Shown here: positions 1 through 8,504 of the stretch, in pieces
How the letters are laid out: the number at the start of each line of letters is the position of its first letter
How positions within the stretch are numbered: position 1 is the first letter of the stretch
From: Nocardia exalbida NBRC 100660
GTDB taxonomy: Bacteria; Actinomycetota; Actinomycetes; Mycobacteriales; Mycobacteriaceae
Direction: 5' to 3'
Length of the DNA stretch: 64,000 nucleotides
Assembly (NCBI RefSeq): GCF_000308575.1
Contig: NZ_BAFZ01000100.1
Coordinates: forward strand, 62,001 to 126,000
The notes under the pieces: model-generated
Seen by the model: only the letters and a program-made list of their open reading frames with translations
Database searches by the model: none
What the model was told of the DNA's origin: nothing
Program-made: the position numbers and the translations under genes

Positions 1-1558
1 CCAGCAAACGTGCAGCTTCTTCGATGTCCTGCCGATCAACGACCGCGCGCACGTGCGCCCCGGCCGATTCGGCGACCGCTGTGAGCGTGTCGAGTACGCC
101 GTCGGCAGGCGCGGCCCCGGTGCCGATCCTTCGGTTGGTCTCGCGGCGCAGCACAGCGGGATAGTCGGCGGCCAGCTCGGCACTGCGGTCGTCTCCCAGG
201 CGCAGGCGGGCGAGGAGACGACCGGACCCCGGCGGGCCCTCGACGAACTCGTGCGGCCCGAGAATCCCGTGCGCGGCGGCGGCGACCCGCGCGTTGTACA
301 CGGCCGCGCCGAGCGCGACGGCGCTGCCGCGATAGCCGATGTCCATCGCCGTGCTGTGCTGTGGCGCCAGTTCGATGGAGATCGCCCCTGCCTCGGCGCG
401 CAGCGACCACGGCTGCATGTTTCCCCCGGACGGCGCCCGTTGGGCGCAGGCCAGGACGCTTTCGACGGGTCCGCCGACGGGCTCGGGCGGCGCTTCGGCC
501 CACGCCGGCTCGTCGTTCGGCGGAGGGTCGGCCAGCTCGTCGAGATGCCGCTCCACATCGACCCGGACGCGACCGGAAGCCAGCTTCATTCCCAGTCCGA
601 TGCGCCGTACCGCGGCGACCACGCTCGCGGCGCCGAGGGTGACGTCACCGGCCAGCTGCGGCCAGCTGGTCACCGTCTCGCCGACTTCGACCAGGCTCGC
701 ACCCAGCCTCGGCGACAGGCCGGCGGCGCCGAGCAGCTTCACCACGAACGGCGCCTTCTCGCGCGAGGTCAGCCCGCGCAGATCCTGCGCGCGAATCTCG
801 CCGAGCAATCCGTGAAACGCCGGGCGCCCCGGTTCGAGATCGAAACGCTCGACGTCCAGCAAACCGCGGTCGCTGGTTTCCATCAGCACCGGAATGCGCT
901 GCCGAGCCGCCGCCTCGCGAATCACCAGTTTCATATCGAGGGAATCGCATTCCTCGACCACGATCGCGAGGCCGTCCAAGAATTCATCCGCCGAATTCTC
1001 GTCTACACCGGTAGCGAAGATCTCCACCGGTAGATAGGGGTCCAACTCGGCGATGCGGCGGGCGGTCACCACCGCTTTGTTGACGCCGACGTCGAACAGC
1101 GTTCCCGCCACCCGGTTGAGATTCGACAATTCGATTTCGTCCAGATCGGCCAAGCGCAGCCCGCCGCAAACGCCCTCGAGGGCGAGCAGTTGCGCGATCG
1201 CGTTTCCCGCGCTTTGTCCGATTATCCCGATGGCGCCTTCGGCCAGACGCTCCTGTTCGGCTCTGGTCAATTTGTTTCGATTGCGATCCAGCCGAATCGA
1301 CCGGAAAGTACCCGGCCCCGGCAATCCGACCACCGCGGCGCGCCACGGATAGTAGATCCAGCGATCCGCTTCGGGCCCCTCCGGGATATCCGGCGCGGCG
1401 ACCATCTTGCGGCGCTCGGCGCGCAACGACATACGCAGGTCGCGGAACTCGACGTGCGGGTCGTCGCGCAGGCCCGCGAGGGTCCGCGCGTCCGCCGGAT
1501 CGGCCGGGTCGAGGATCAGCGGCCGGTATTCCGCCACTCGGTTCGGGTCATCGCCCAT
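1..1558 (-). CDS. Rv1355c-family ThiF/E1-like plus nitroreductase-like protein (partial, 3' end outside window)
   Basis: Reading the minus strand from the ATG at 1558 gives an open frame to the left edge (about 519 codons). Residues about 105-180 carry a ThiF/MoeB-like Rossmann region with GIIGQSAGNAIAQ and LADLDEIELSNLNR, the nucleotide-binding and Asp/Arg signatures of E1-like adenylyltransferases. Further on, APSGGNMQPW is typical of nitroreductase-fold proteins. This two-part layout matches the Rv1355c family (about 700 residues), whose substrate is not known to me. The start overlaps the end of the upstream acyltransferase gene by 11 bases, so the two are probably translationally coupled. 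Adenylation followed by flavin chemistry is an inference from the fold combination only. Confidence 0.85.
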   Translation of the reverse strand, partial: MGDDPNRVAEYRPLILDPADPADARTLAGLRDDPHVEFRDLRMSLRAERRKMVAAPDIPEGPEADRWIYYPWRAAVVGLPGPGTFRSIRLDRNRNKLTRAEQERLAEGAIGIIGQSAGNAIAQLLALEGVCGGLRLADLDEIELSNLNRVAGTLFDVGVNKAVVTARRIAELDPYLPVEIFATGVDENSADEFLDGLAIVVEECDSLDMKLVIREAAARQRIPVLMETSDRGLLDVERFDLEPGRPAFHGLLGEIRAQDLRGLTSREKAPFVVKLLGAAGLSPRLGASLVEVGETVTSWPQLAGDVTLGAASVVAAVRRIGLGMKLASGRVRVDVERHLDELADPPPNDEPAWAEAPPEPVGGPVESVLACAQRAPSGGNMQPWSLRAEAGAISIELAPQHSTAMDIGYRGSAVALGAAVYNARVAAAAHGILGPHEFVEGPPGSGRLLARLRLGDDRSAELAADYPAVLRRETNRRIGTGAAPADGVLDTLTAVAESAGAHVRAVVDRQDIEEAARLL

Positions 1559-2321
1559 GGCCGCGCCGGCCCTCCGTCGCCCGGCCGGCCCCGCACCGCA
1601 TGTCGAGCGGACGCGCGGTGGGCAAGCCGAGCGCGTCCTGCTCGGCTCGCGTCGCGGCCCGCTGGGATTCCTCGGCGAACGCGCCATAGCTTCGCGTGTC
1701 CCACCACAGCGGAACGGTTCGGTAGCGCTCGTCCGGATACGGCACCGCCGGGATGCGCTCGGCCGCGACCGCACCGCACGCCTCGTGCCGGGACACGGTG
1801 AAGGAGGCCACCGTCGCGAAGCCGTACCGCGCCCCGAGCAGGCGCGCGCCGTGCAGCACGGTGCGCGAGATCGCGGCACCGAGTTCGGCCCGGTGGGCCG
1901 CGTCGCGGGCGACCCATGCCCCTTTGGCCTCGACCACGCCGTGCGGTATCCGCTCGGCGATCATCCGGCGCAAGTCCTCCGCGCCCGGATGACCGGCCCA
2001 TTCGAGCAGCGCGTGCGCCTGCCGCGCGTCGGTGTACGGCCCTTGCATCCGCGTTCCGGCGACCATGTTCCCGTCGGCGTCGAGCGCGGCGAAGAACAGC
2101 GACGTCGACGCACCGTCGGCGACGGCGTCGTATTCGAGCGCCTGTTCGACTCCGAATCGCCGGTAAACGTCGCGCGCCCCGTTCAGATACCGGTGCCAGA
2201 GTTCCGGTTGACCACTCGGTTCGGAGACAAAGAACGCACACTCGGATTGCGCGTCGTAATACCGTTGCACTCCCCGTCCACGGGAGTTCCTCGGCACGAC
2301 TGCAATCAGATCCACAGTCAT
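1548..2321 (-). CDS. GNAT-fold acyltransferase resembling FeeM N-acyl amino acid synthase
   Basis: About 257 residues when started at the ATG at 2321, which has GGAG nine bases upstream; an ATG at 2336 and a longer frame from 2483 are alternatives. The protein reads like the FeeM/autoinducer-synthase branch of the GNAT fold: an N-terminal strand region, a central block with FAALDADGNMVAGTRM, then ISRTVLHGARLLGARYGFATVA, where an acyl donor pocket is expected. Members of that branch join a fatty acyl chain to an amino acid or similar amine. The gene overlaps the downstream ThiF/nitroreductase gene, which suggests one small pathway. The family call is from pattern recognition and the product is unknown. 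Confidence 0.6.
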   Translation of the reverse strand: MTVDLIAVVPRNSRGRGVQRYYDAQSECAFFVSEPSGQPELWHRYLNGARDVYRRFGVEQALEYDAVADGASTSLFFAALDADGNMVAGTRMQGPYTDARQAHALLEWAGHPGAEDLRRMIAERIPHGVVEAKGAWVARDAAHRAELGAAISRTVLHGARLLGARYGFATVASFTVSRHEACGAVAAERIPAVPYPDERYRTVPLWWDTRSYGAFAEESQRAATRAEQDALGLPTARPLDMRCGAGRATEGRRGHGR

Positions 2322-2568
2322 GTTGTTCCACTCCATCGCCGCGCTGCCCTGCGCGATAGTCCAGCCCGATGCAGCCCCCCACGGCCCCGAGCCGAGACGA
2401 AGTTGCCCAGGGCAGTATCCGTCATCGGAGAGGAATTGACCAGCCGTCCGGCTAATCTTCCGAAAACTCTGCGGTACATGCAATATTTTTGCAGGTCAAA
2501 CCCGGCGCAATCGCAATCGGAAATAACGTGGAGACCAGTCGGTTCGAGGGTAGTTACTATTTAGCAAG

Positions 2569-3003
2569 CTAAACGAGGATGGAAATGAACAACTCGACCG
2601 ACTCCGGCCCGTGCCAGACCTCGATCTCCTCGCGGTAAGCCCGGGTGATCTCGGCGGACGCCGTCGCGTCATCTACCTGCGCCCAGACGTCCTCGACGGG
2701 ATCGTGATAGTCGCCATTCGGCGCGAAACGGGCATAAACGCCTTTCGGCACCCGCACCAAGACGTCGCCCACCGGCACAGCGTCCGGGGACGGGTACTCG
2801 AAGCAGACCACCGCGTTGTAGTTCCCGGCCGGATCCGGCACGTACACCGTGTACATCGGATGGTCGTCGCCGGCCCGGTCGCGCAGCCGGTCCTTGAGGA
2901 AATCGATCAGGTCGCTGTTGCTGACCTTGAAGCTCGGGCGCACCCGCGGCACCACCAGCCCGCCGTAGATCGCCTCGGCACGCACCACGATCGCATAGCT
3001 CAT
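2569..3003 (-). CDS. GyrI-like effector-binding domain protein (downstream copy)
   Basis: 144 residues from the ATG at 3003; longer frames upstream lie inside the neighbouring gene. Features of the GyrI/AraC effector-binding fold are visible: VRVPKGVYARFAPNGDY in the second half, a Trp-containing helix (DVWAQVDD) and a C-terminal strand ending ESVELFISILV. This stand-alone domain binds small hydrophobic ligands in other proteins; no DNA-binding domain is present. It overlaps the upstream paralogue by the four bases ATGA, so both are probably one transcript. The ligand is unknown. Confidence 0.75.
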   Translation of the reverse strand: MSYAIVVRAEAIYGGLVVPRVRPSFKVSNSDLIDFLKDRLRDRAGDDHPMYTVYVPDPAGNYNAVVCFEYPSPDAVPVGDVLVRVPKGVYARFAPNGDYHDPVEDVWAQVDDATASAEITRAYREEIEVWHGPESVELFISILV

Positions 3004-3443
3004 CGCGCGTCGACCGCCAGGTACAGATCGATCTTGTAGGCGTGCGGGTAGCACTCGAAATCGCCGGTGTAGGTCCGTTTGATCTGGTTGTGCTCCTCGG
3101 CATAGGCGATCTGCGTCCACAGGTCGGTCATCACCTGCGGGAAGTTGCCGACCGAGGAGAACCGGGCGTAGGCCCCGCCCGGCAGCCGAGCGACCAGGTG
3201 GCCGCGGGTGACCTCGTCGAACGAGGCGCACTGATAGCCGACGATCTGTGTGTTGTAGGTGCCCAGCTCGCCGGTGTAATCGGTGTAGGCGCTGGCCAGC
3301 GGGCCGCCGAGTTCCTGGTGCAACACCGCGGCCCAGGCGGCCTCCAGATCACGGTCACGCAGTTCCCCGAGCGCACGTTTGGGGCTACGCACCGGCAGCC
3401 CGGCAACCCACGTCTCGTCCCGCTCGACGATTTCAAACTGCAT
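3000..3443 (-). CDS. GyrI-like effector-binding domain protein (upstream copy)
   Basis: 147 residues from the ATG at 3443. MQFEIVERDETWVAGLPVRSP is the usual N-terminal strand of GyrI-like/integron-associated effector-binding proteins. Later LPGGAYARFSSVGNFPQVM and FECYPHAYKIDLYLAV match the second half of the fold. It is a diverged tandem paralogue of the gene that follows it, sharing the G-x-YARF core. No helix-turn-helix is present, so any regulatory role would need a partner. The Shine-Dalgarno sequence is weak. A longer frame exists upstream but lacks family similarity. Confidence 0.78.
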   Translation of the reverse strand: MQFEIVERDETWVAGLPVRSPKRALGELRDRDLEAAWAAVLHQELGGPLASAYTDYTGELGTYNTQIVGYQCASFDEVTRGHLVARLPGGAYARFSSVGNFPQVMTDLWTQIAYAEEHNQIKRTYTGDFECYPHAYKIDLYLAVDAR

Positions 3444-3706
3444 GGAAAGACTCTTTCGGAGAAAGCCGGAGGTGAACCACCGCGTCCGGTCGGTCGGAAT
3501 CGCCATGCTACCAACCCGGACCGGGTGGTACCGATCACACATCGCCCCCGACGACCGCGCGATCACCCCGCTGAACTGGACAGATGTCCGAAGCGGTACG
3601 GTCCGGACGGAGGCGATGGGCGGCCGACGGCACCGGCGGGTCGCGCTGATGCATAGTGGGCATGATCGTCCGGTTCGCCCCTCGGGCACCCCCGAACGGA
3701 GTTCTG

Positions 3707-3796
3707 ATGAACGAGACGCCGATCTCCGACCGGCACCGCCGCGCCGCGCCCGGGCACGCCCGCGAGCACGCCGCCGACCCGAACAACCGGTACTGA
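3707..3796 (+). CDS. candidate 29-residue small ORF immediately upstream of udgB
   Basis: ATG at 3707 follows GGAG with a spacing of about five bases, and the TGA at 3794-3796 lies one base before the udgB ATG at 3798. The product is polar and rich in Arg, His and Ala, with no recognised domain. The strong ribosome binding site and tight spacing suggest a leader peptide or coupled small protein, since udgB has no clear ribosome site of its own. Conservation has not been tested. Confidence 0.4.
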   Translation: MNETPISDRHRRAAPGHAREHAADPNNRY

Positions 3797-3797
3797 C

Positions 3798-4535
3798 ATG
3801 TGCCGGACCATCGCCGAACTCGACGCGGCGGTCGCCGACTGCTTCGCCTGCCCGCGTCTGGTGGCCTGGCGAGAGCTCGTCGCGAGACAGAAGCGCGCCG
3901 CCTTCCGCGACCAGACCTACTGGGGCCGCCCGGTCCCCGGCTTCGGCCCGGCGGACGCGCGGATGCTGATCGTCGGACTCGCGCCCGCCGCGCACGGCGG
4001 TAACCGGACCGGGCGGATGTTCACCGGCGACCGTAGCGGCGACGTGCTCTACGCGGCGCTGTACGCGGTCGGCCTCGCCAACCAGCCGACCGCGATCAGC
4101 CTCGACGACGGCCTGCGGCTCGACGGCGTGCGGATCACCGCTCCGGTGCATTGCGCGCCACCGGACAACAAGCCGACGCCCGAGGAACGGGATCGCTGCG
4201 CCCACTGGCTGGATACCGAGTTGCGGTTGCTGACGCCCACCGTCCGGTCGGTGGTGGTACTCGGCGCGTTCGGCTGGCAAGCCTTGCTCCCGGTACTGGC
4301 ACGGGCGGGCTGGGTGGTGCCGCGCCCGCGCCCGCGCTTCGGCCACGGCGCGCACGTGGAACTGGCCGCGACCGACGCCGAGCGGAACCCGCTGCACCTG
4401 TTCGGCTGCTATCACGTCAGTCAGCAGAACACCTTCACCGGACGACTCACTCCGGCCATGCTCGAGGCGGTCCTCGCCGACGCGGCCGAAACCGCCGGGC
4501 TCGAGGTACGGCGAAGCCACGCACCGCGCGGGTGA
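3798..4535 (+). CDS. udgB: type-5 uracil-DNA glycosylase UdgB
   Basis: 245 residues, the usual size for family 5 uracil-DNA glycosylases, which remove uracil and some other deaminated bases from DNA. Motif A is GLAPAAHGGNRTGRMFTGD near residues 59-77 and the second motif is YHVSQQNTFTGRL near residue 207. The Fe-S cluster ligands are visible as CFAC near the N terminus plus Cys in HCAPPDNKP and RDRCAHW. The start directly follows a small ORF with a good ribosome site. The nearest M. tuberculosis relative by memory is Rv1259. Confidence 0.93.
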   Translation: MCRTIAELDAAVADCFACPRLVAWRELVARQKRAAFRDQTYWGRPVPGFGPADARMLIVGLAPAAHGGNRTGRMFTGDRSGDVLYAALYAVGLANQPTAISLDDGLRLDGVRITAPVHCAPPDNKPTPEERDRCAHWLDTELRLLTPTVRSVVVLGAFGWQALLPVLARAGWVVPRPRPRFGHGAHVELAATDAERNPLHLFGCYHVSQQNTFTGRLTPAMLEAVLADAAETAGLEVRRSHAPRG

Positions 4536-4564
4536 TCGCTCCCGCATCGCCGCTGTCGCGCGAT

Positions 4565-4798
4565 TCAGACGTGATCGACCAGGGCCGGGTGACCTGCTTC
4601 ATGGGCGCAATGCGCGCAGCAGAAGTAGTCTCCCCGCGCCTCCACCCCATGGCCGAGGATGCGGCAGGAACAGTGCGTGCACGTGGGCGCCATGGCGTTG
4701 ATCGCGCACTCGAAGCTGTCGAAGGTGGCGGACTCCCCGTCGCGGGTGATGGTGAACGTCTTGTCGTACTCGTTTCCGCAGGTTTCGCAGGTGGCCAT
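4565..4798 (-). CDS. Cys-rich metal-binding small protein, metallothionein/TRASH-like
   Basis: 77 residues with nine cysteines and several histidines. The N-terminal CETC pair, FDSFECAI, the central CTHCSC cluster and the C-terminal FCCAHC cluster suggest one or two structural metal sites, probably zinc. Similar small actinobacterial proteins are often labelled prokaryotic metallothionein, but spacing such as FxSFEC also recalls TRASH/YHS domains. The ATG at 4798 has GGTGAG five bases upstream. It converges on udgB and lies near the ferredoxin-P450 pair without overlapping it. Confidence 0.7.
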   Translation of the reverse strand: MATCETCGNEYDKTFTITRDGESATFDSFECAINAMAPTCTHCSCRILGHGVEARGDYFCCAHCAHEAGHPALVDHV

Positions 4799-4888
4799 CT
4801 GGTCTCACCGGTCCTCTCGCGTCGAATGGACTAGCGCGTCGCAGTTCGCGGTACCCAGCGCCGTCGACGCAAAACGAATCGGGAAACC

Positions 4889-5074
4889 TCAGCTCAGGCG
4901 CAGCGCTTGGACCGGGCAACTGTCCACGACGAGTTCGAGCAGCTCCCGTTCGGTCGGCGCGACCGTGTCCGCGGGCACGACGATGCCGTCCTCGCCCACC
5001 CGGAACAGATCCGGCGCCAGCGCTTCGCACATGCCATGGCCCGCGCACACGATGCGGTCGGCGACGATCCTCAT
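4889..5074 (-). CDS. small 3Fe-4S ferredoxin, P450 partner
   Basis: 61 residues from the ATG at 5074. CAGHGMCEALAP provides two cluster cysteines and DSCPVQAL the third. The His in CxxHxxC, where a fourth Cys would sit, indicates a 3Fe-4S cluster as in many actinobacterial P450 redox partners. It overlaps the end of the P450 gene by ATGA, so it should be co-translated and deliver electrons to that enzyme. No reductase gene lies nearby. Confidence 0.93.
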   Translation of the reverse strand: MRIVADRIVCAGHGMCEALAPDLFRVGEDGIVVPADTVAPTERELLELVVDSCPVQALRLS

Positions 5075-6540
5075 CGGCCGATCCGCTCCAACCGGAGGGG
5101 CAGGCCGTCGGCGGGCACCGGTCCGGTCCCGGCGACCAGCGGTAGCTCGTAGCCGTCCGGCACGCTCCAGCGATACCGCAACAACATCTGGTGCACCACG
5201 GCTTTGACCGTCATGCCGCCGAAGTAGAGGCCGATGCACTTGTGCGCCCCGCCGCCGAAGGGCGCCCACGCGAAGCGGTGCGATCTGTCCTCACGGCGGT
5301 GGTCGGCGAACCGCTCCGGATCGAATGTGTCGGCGTCGTGCCAATACTCCTCGTTGCGCATGAGCCCGTACGTCCCGCACAGGATGAACGTCCCCTTCGG
5401 CAGGTAGTAGCCCAGAATGTCGGTGTCGGCGATGGTTTCGCGGACCTGCTGAGCCACCGGCGAGTAGACCCGCAGCGCCTCCTTGAACGCGAGGTCGAGC
5501 GAGGGCAGGCGGTCGAGGTCGTCGTAGTCGAGCGCGGGCTTGCCCAGCGCGACGGATTCCGCGCGCAGCCGCTCCTGCCATTCCGGATGCCTGCCCAGCT
5601 CGTAGACGAGCATGGACGCCGCGATGGTGCTGGTGTCGTGAGCGGCCATCATCACGAAGATCATGTGCTCGACCACCTCGTCGTCGGTGAAGGTCTCGCC
5701 CTCCGCGGTGCTCGCCCGGCACAGCACGCTGAACAGATCGTTGCCGTCGCCCGCGCGCTTGGCGGGCAGCTCGCGGCGGAAGTGCTCCTCCAGCACCCGG
5801 CGCCCGCGCAAGCCGCGGGCCCACACCCCGCCCGGCACGTTCGCCCGGATCAGCGCGGCCCCACCGCGCACCGCATCCTCGAAGGCGCGCTCCAGCCGTG
5901 CGGCGCCGACGCCGGCTTGCGCGCCCGCGAAGACCTCGGTGGCCTGCTGGAGCAGCAGCTTCTTGATCGCGCGGTAGACGCGGAAGTCGTCGGCCGGCTC
6001 CCATTGCGCGATGCCGCGGGTGATCCGCGGCGTGGTCATTTCGAGGTAGCCGATCAACCGCGGACGTGTGAAAGCCTGCTGCATGACGCGCCGGTGGAAG
6101 AGGTGGTCGTCGAAGTCGCGCAGCAGCAAGCCGCCGCGGAAGAACGGGCCGATCAGCCACTCCCAGCCGCGTTGCGCCGACAACACCTTGTTCCGGTCCA
6201 GCATCACCGCCTCGTACCCCTCCGGGCTGCCGAAGGTGACCATCCGCCTGCCGAGCATGCCGAACCACTGCACCGGACCGAAGCGATCGAAGCGGGTGCG
6301 CGCGAATCCGATCGGATCGGCCAAGGCGTGCACGGTGTACCCGATACCGGGAAGCCCGAAGTCGCCGAGCACCGGTTTCAGTCCGCTACCCTGCGGCGGA
6401 TCGGCCAGCGGCCGCACCGGCGCCGGGTAATGCGCGACCGCCCGCGCGGCCGCCCGCTGCGCATGCCACGCCCAGGTGGTCCGCGCTCGGCGGATCGTGC
6501 CGGAGACCTCATCGAACGACTGGGGCACAAGCAGACTCAT
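5071..6540 (-). CDS. cytochrome P450, CYP136-like
   Basis: 489 residues. The heme-ligand loop is FGGGAHKCIG near residue 426, the K-helix ExxR is FKEALRVYSP, and the oxygen-binding I-helix reads MMAAHDTST, with Ala-His in place of the usual Ala/Gly-Gly. The length, long N terminus and TetR neighbourhood resemble M. tuberculosis cyp136 (Rv3059), though the subfamily is assigned from memory. It is followed by its ferredoxin with a 4-base overlap and is divergent from a TetR gene across a palindromic operator. The substrate is unknown. No signal peptide is evident. Confidence 0.9.
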   Translation of the reverse strand: MSLLVPQSFDEVSGTIRRARTTWAWHAQRAAARAVAHYPAPVRPLADPPQGSGLKPVLGDFGLPGIGYTVHALADPIGFARTRFDRFGPVQWFGMLGRRMVTFGSPEGYEAVMLDRNKVLSAQRGWEWLIGPFFRGGLLLRDFDDHLFHRRVMQQAFTRPRLIGYLEMTTPRITRGIAQWEPADDFRVYRAIKKLLLQQATEVFAGAQAGVGAARLERAFEDAVRGGAALIRANVPGGVWARGLRGRRVLEEHFRRELPAKRAGDGNDLFSVLCRASTAEGETFTDDEVVEHMIFVMMAAHDTSTIAASMLVYELGRHPEWQERLRAESVALGKPALDYDDLDRLPSLDLAFKEALRVYSPVAQQVRETIADTDILGYYLPKGTFILCGTYGLMRNEEYWHDADTFDPERFADHRREDRSHRFAWAPFGGGAHKCIGLYFGGMTVKAVVHQMLLRYRWSVPDGYELPLVAGTGPVPADGLPLRLERIGR

Positions 6541-6582
6541 GACCGGCTTCCCTTCGCGACACTGCGGTAGTCCGACGATAGA

Positions 6583-6614
6583 GGAAACATACGTTTCCGT
6601 AAACGTTTGTTTCC
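6583..6614. promoter_or_regulatory. palindromic TetR-type operator between P450 and tetR
   Basis: A 32-base inverted repeat begins GGAAACA and ends TGTTTCC, with inner ACGTTT and AAACGT arms, so it reads almost the same on both strands (28 of 32 positions). It is the only AT-rich stretch of the 98-base divergent gap and would overlap promoters in both directions. The TetR protein to the right is the obvious candidate binder. Confidence 0.7.
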
Positions 6615-6638
6615 CAATTTTGACTGTGCCAAGCTTGC

Positions 6639-7307
6639 GTGGTGACCCGAACCGTCAGCGGCACCTACCGCGGAGCCTCCACGGCCGAGCGCCGTGAGGA
6701 CCGGCGCAGGCGGTTGCTCGACGCCGGCCTCGAGATCATCGGCACCCAGGGACTGTCGGCGTTGACCGTGCGCGGGGTCTGCGAACAGGCCAAAGTCGGC
6801 CCGCGCTTCTTCTACGAAGCGTTTCCCGACCGCGACGCGCTCGCCTCCGGCGTGCTGGTGGAGATCCAGCAGGCGGCGCTCGACCGGGCGAAGGCCGCCA
6901 TCGCCGAGACCGCGGGCACGCCCGCCGACCGGATCCGCGCCGGGGTCGCGGCCCTCATCGTCGAACTCACCGACGATCCGCGCCGGGCGAAGGTGGCCTT
7001 CGCCCAGACCTACGGCGCCGAGGCGCTCATGCGCAGCAGGTTCGCGGGCATGCGCCAGGTCGCCGACGTCATCATCGAGCAGACGCGCCTGGTACTCGAA
7101 TTGCCCGAAGGGCAGGACACCGCCATCGCCGCGACCTCGCAGCTGATCACCGGCGGCGCGGCCGAGCTGGTCATGGTCTGGCTGGACGGCGGACTCGACG
7201 TCGACCGGGACGGATTGATCGCGCTGCTCGGCGATTTCACCGTGGCGATGCTCGAGCGGCTGCCCGTGGTCGCCGCGCGACTGTCCGGTCTCACACCAGA
7301 TTCCTGA
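6639..7307 (+). CDS. TetR-family regulator divergent from the P450 gene
   Basis: About 222 residues. The helix-turn-helix covers about residues 22-68 (RRRLLDAGLEIIGTQGLSAL, then VRGVCEQAKVGPRFFYEAFPDRDAL). The C-terminal half is the all-helical ligand-binding region. Two GTG codons (6639 and 6642) are possible starts and no strong ribosome site is seen. It probably represses itself and the P450-ferredoxin operon through the palindrome just upstream. Its 3' end overlaps the convergent TetR gene by 17 bases. Confidence 0.9.
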   Translation: MVTRTVSGTYRGASTAERREDRRRRLLDAGLEIIGTQGLSALTVRGVCEQAKVGPRFFYEAFPDRDALASGVLVEIQQAALDRAKAAIAETAGTPADRIRAGVAALIVELTDDPRRAKVAFAQTYGAEALMRSRFAGMRQVADVIIEQTRLVLELPEGQDTAIAATSQLITGGAAELVMVWLDGGLDVDRDGLIALLGDFTVAMLERLPVVAARLSGLTPDS

Positions 7308-7917
7308 TCAACGACGACATCAGCGGCTCGCGCAACCCGGGCAGCGCGGCGAAGTCGCCCGCGACGACGCGGTTGGTCGCCAAGGAGACGACCGCGCCGA
7401 TCACCGCCTCGCCCGCCAGCCGCTGATGCGGCCGGGCCGCGCCGAGCGCCGCGGCGAATCCGTCCACCAGAGCGGCCTGGGCCGCCAGCCGCCGCTCCAG
7501 CACGGCCCTGCCCGCCGCGTACACCTCGACCAGAAAGACCTTCGCGACCTGCGGTTCCTGCGCGAGGGTGGAGAAATACGCGTCGAGTGCGCGGTCTATC
7601 CGCTCGAGCGGCGTTCCATCGGCGGCGAGCGCTCCCGCGATCCGGGTCATCACGATCTCCACGGCCATGTCGTAGGCGGCGAGGAAGCACGCCTCCTTGT
7701 TCGCGAAATGCTGATAGAAGGTCATCCGCGATACCTCGGCCCGTTTCAGCACGTCGGCCACCGTCGCCGCCGCGTAGCCCTTGTCCGCGGCCGCCTCGAT
7801 CATCGCCACCAGCAGGCGGGCCCGCTGCGCGGCCACCACGTCTTCCGGCGCGATGCCGTGATTACCGCCGTGCAGTTTCCCGCCCGCCCGCGCTTTCAGC
7901 AACGATCCTCGCTCCAC
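7291..7917 (-). CDS. TetR-family regulator (convergent)
   Basis: 208 residues. After a basic N-terminal tail, residues 32-80 form the DNA-binding domain (ARLLVAMIEAAADKGYAA, then VADVLKRAEVSRMTFYQHFANKEACF). The rest is helical ligand-binding sequence unrelated at the sequence level to the adjacent TetR. M. tuberculosis cyp136 is also flanked by TetR genes, so this may be part of the same regulatory unit. Its target is unknown. Confidence 0.88.
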   Translation of the reverse strand: MERGSLLKARAGGKLHGGNHGIAPEDVVAAQRARLLVAMIEAAADKGYAAATVADVLKRAEVSRMTFYQHFANKEACFLAAYDMAVEIVMTRIAGALAADGTPLERIDRALDAYFSTLAQEPQVAKVFLVEVYAAGRAVLERRLAAQAALVDGFAAALGAARPHQRLAGEAVIGAVVSLATNRVVAGDFAALPGLREPLMSSLIRNLV

Positions 7918-8054
7918 GTACCGATGCTAGGCCGGTCACGGTCCCGCGCATACCGCGGCGACGATGCGCGGGAATCGGACCGCGAACGGTCCCGGGCGGG
8001 GCACAATGGCCGTCCGAGAGTGCTCGATTCGACGAAGAAGGAGCGTGATCGACA

Positions 8055-8504
8055 GTGCTAGGCAGACAGCCGGCGGGACGCGCCCTGGTCGCGGCGCTGT
8101 GCATCGGCGGGTTCGCCGCGTCGGCGGCCCCGGCGACGGCAGATGAACCCGCGTTCGTGAATATCGGGGTGGTCTACACCTTCGGCGATATCTGCTACGG
8201 CGAAGGCCGGGCAGGCGTCTCCTCGCCCACCGGAACACCCGGTGCGGCCCGTTTCGGCATCAGCTTCGCCAATCAGACCCCGGTGGACACGCCGTGCGCC
8301 TTCACCGCGTTCGCCAACTGGCGCAACCTCGACACCGGCGCCGCGGGCACCGTGGCCGTCCCCATCCGCGACGACACGGCTGGGAACCAACCACCGGGAA
8401 CCGTCTTCGCCGCCCTGCCCACCGGCCCCGGCCGCGTACAGGTCGACGTGACAACCGACTACCCGCACGTGGCGGCCCCGCCGGTCGAGATCAAGATCAA
8501 CTGA
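8055..8504 (+). CDS. secreted protein of unknown function
   Basis: 149 residues from a GTG start with GGAG about 12 bases upstream. A signal peptide is clear: basic start, hydrophobic core ALVAALCIGGFAASA, and a likely cut after PATA-D near residue 29. The mature part has two Cys that may form a disulphide and beta-rich sequence (GVVYTFGDICYGEG, ending PPVEIKIN). I do not recognise the family. No operon partner is evident; the lipoprotein gene lies 110 bases further on. Confidence 0.7.
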   Translation: MLGRQPAGRALVAALCIGGFAASAAPATADEPAFVNIGVVYTFGDICYGEGRAGVSSPTGTPGAARFGISFANQTPVDTPCAFTAFANWRNLDTGAAGTVAVPIRDDTAGNQPPGTVFAALPTGPGRVQVDVTTDYPHVAAPPVEIKIN

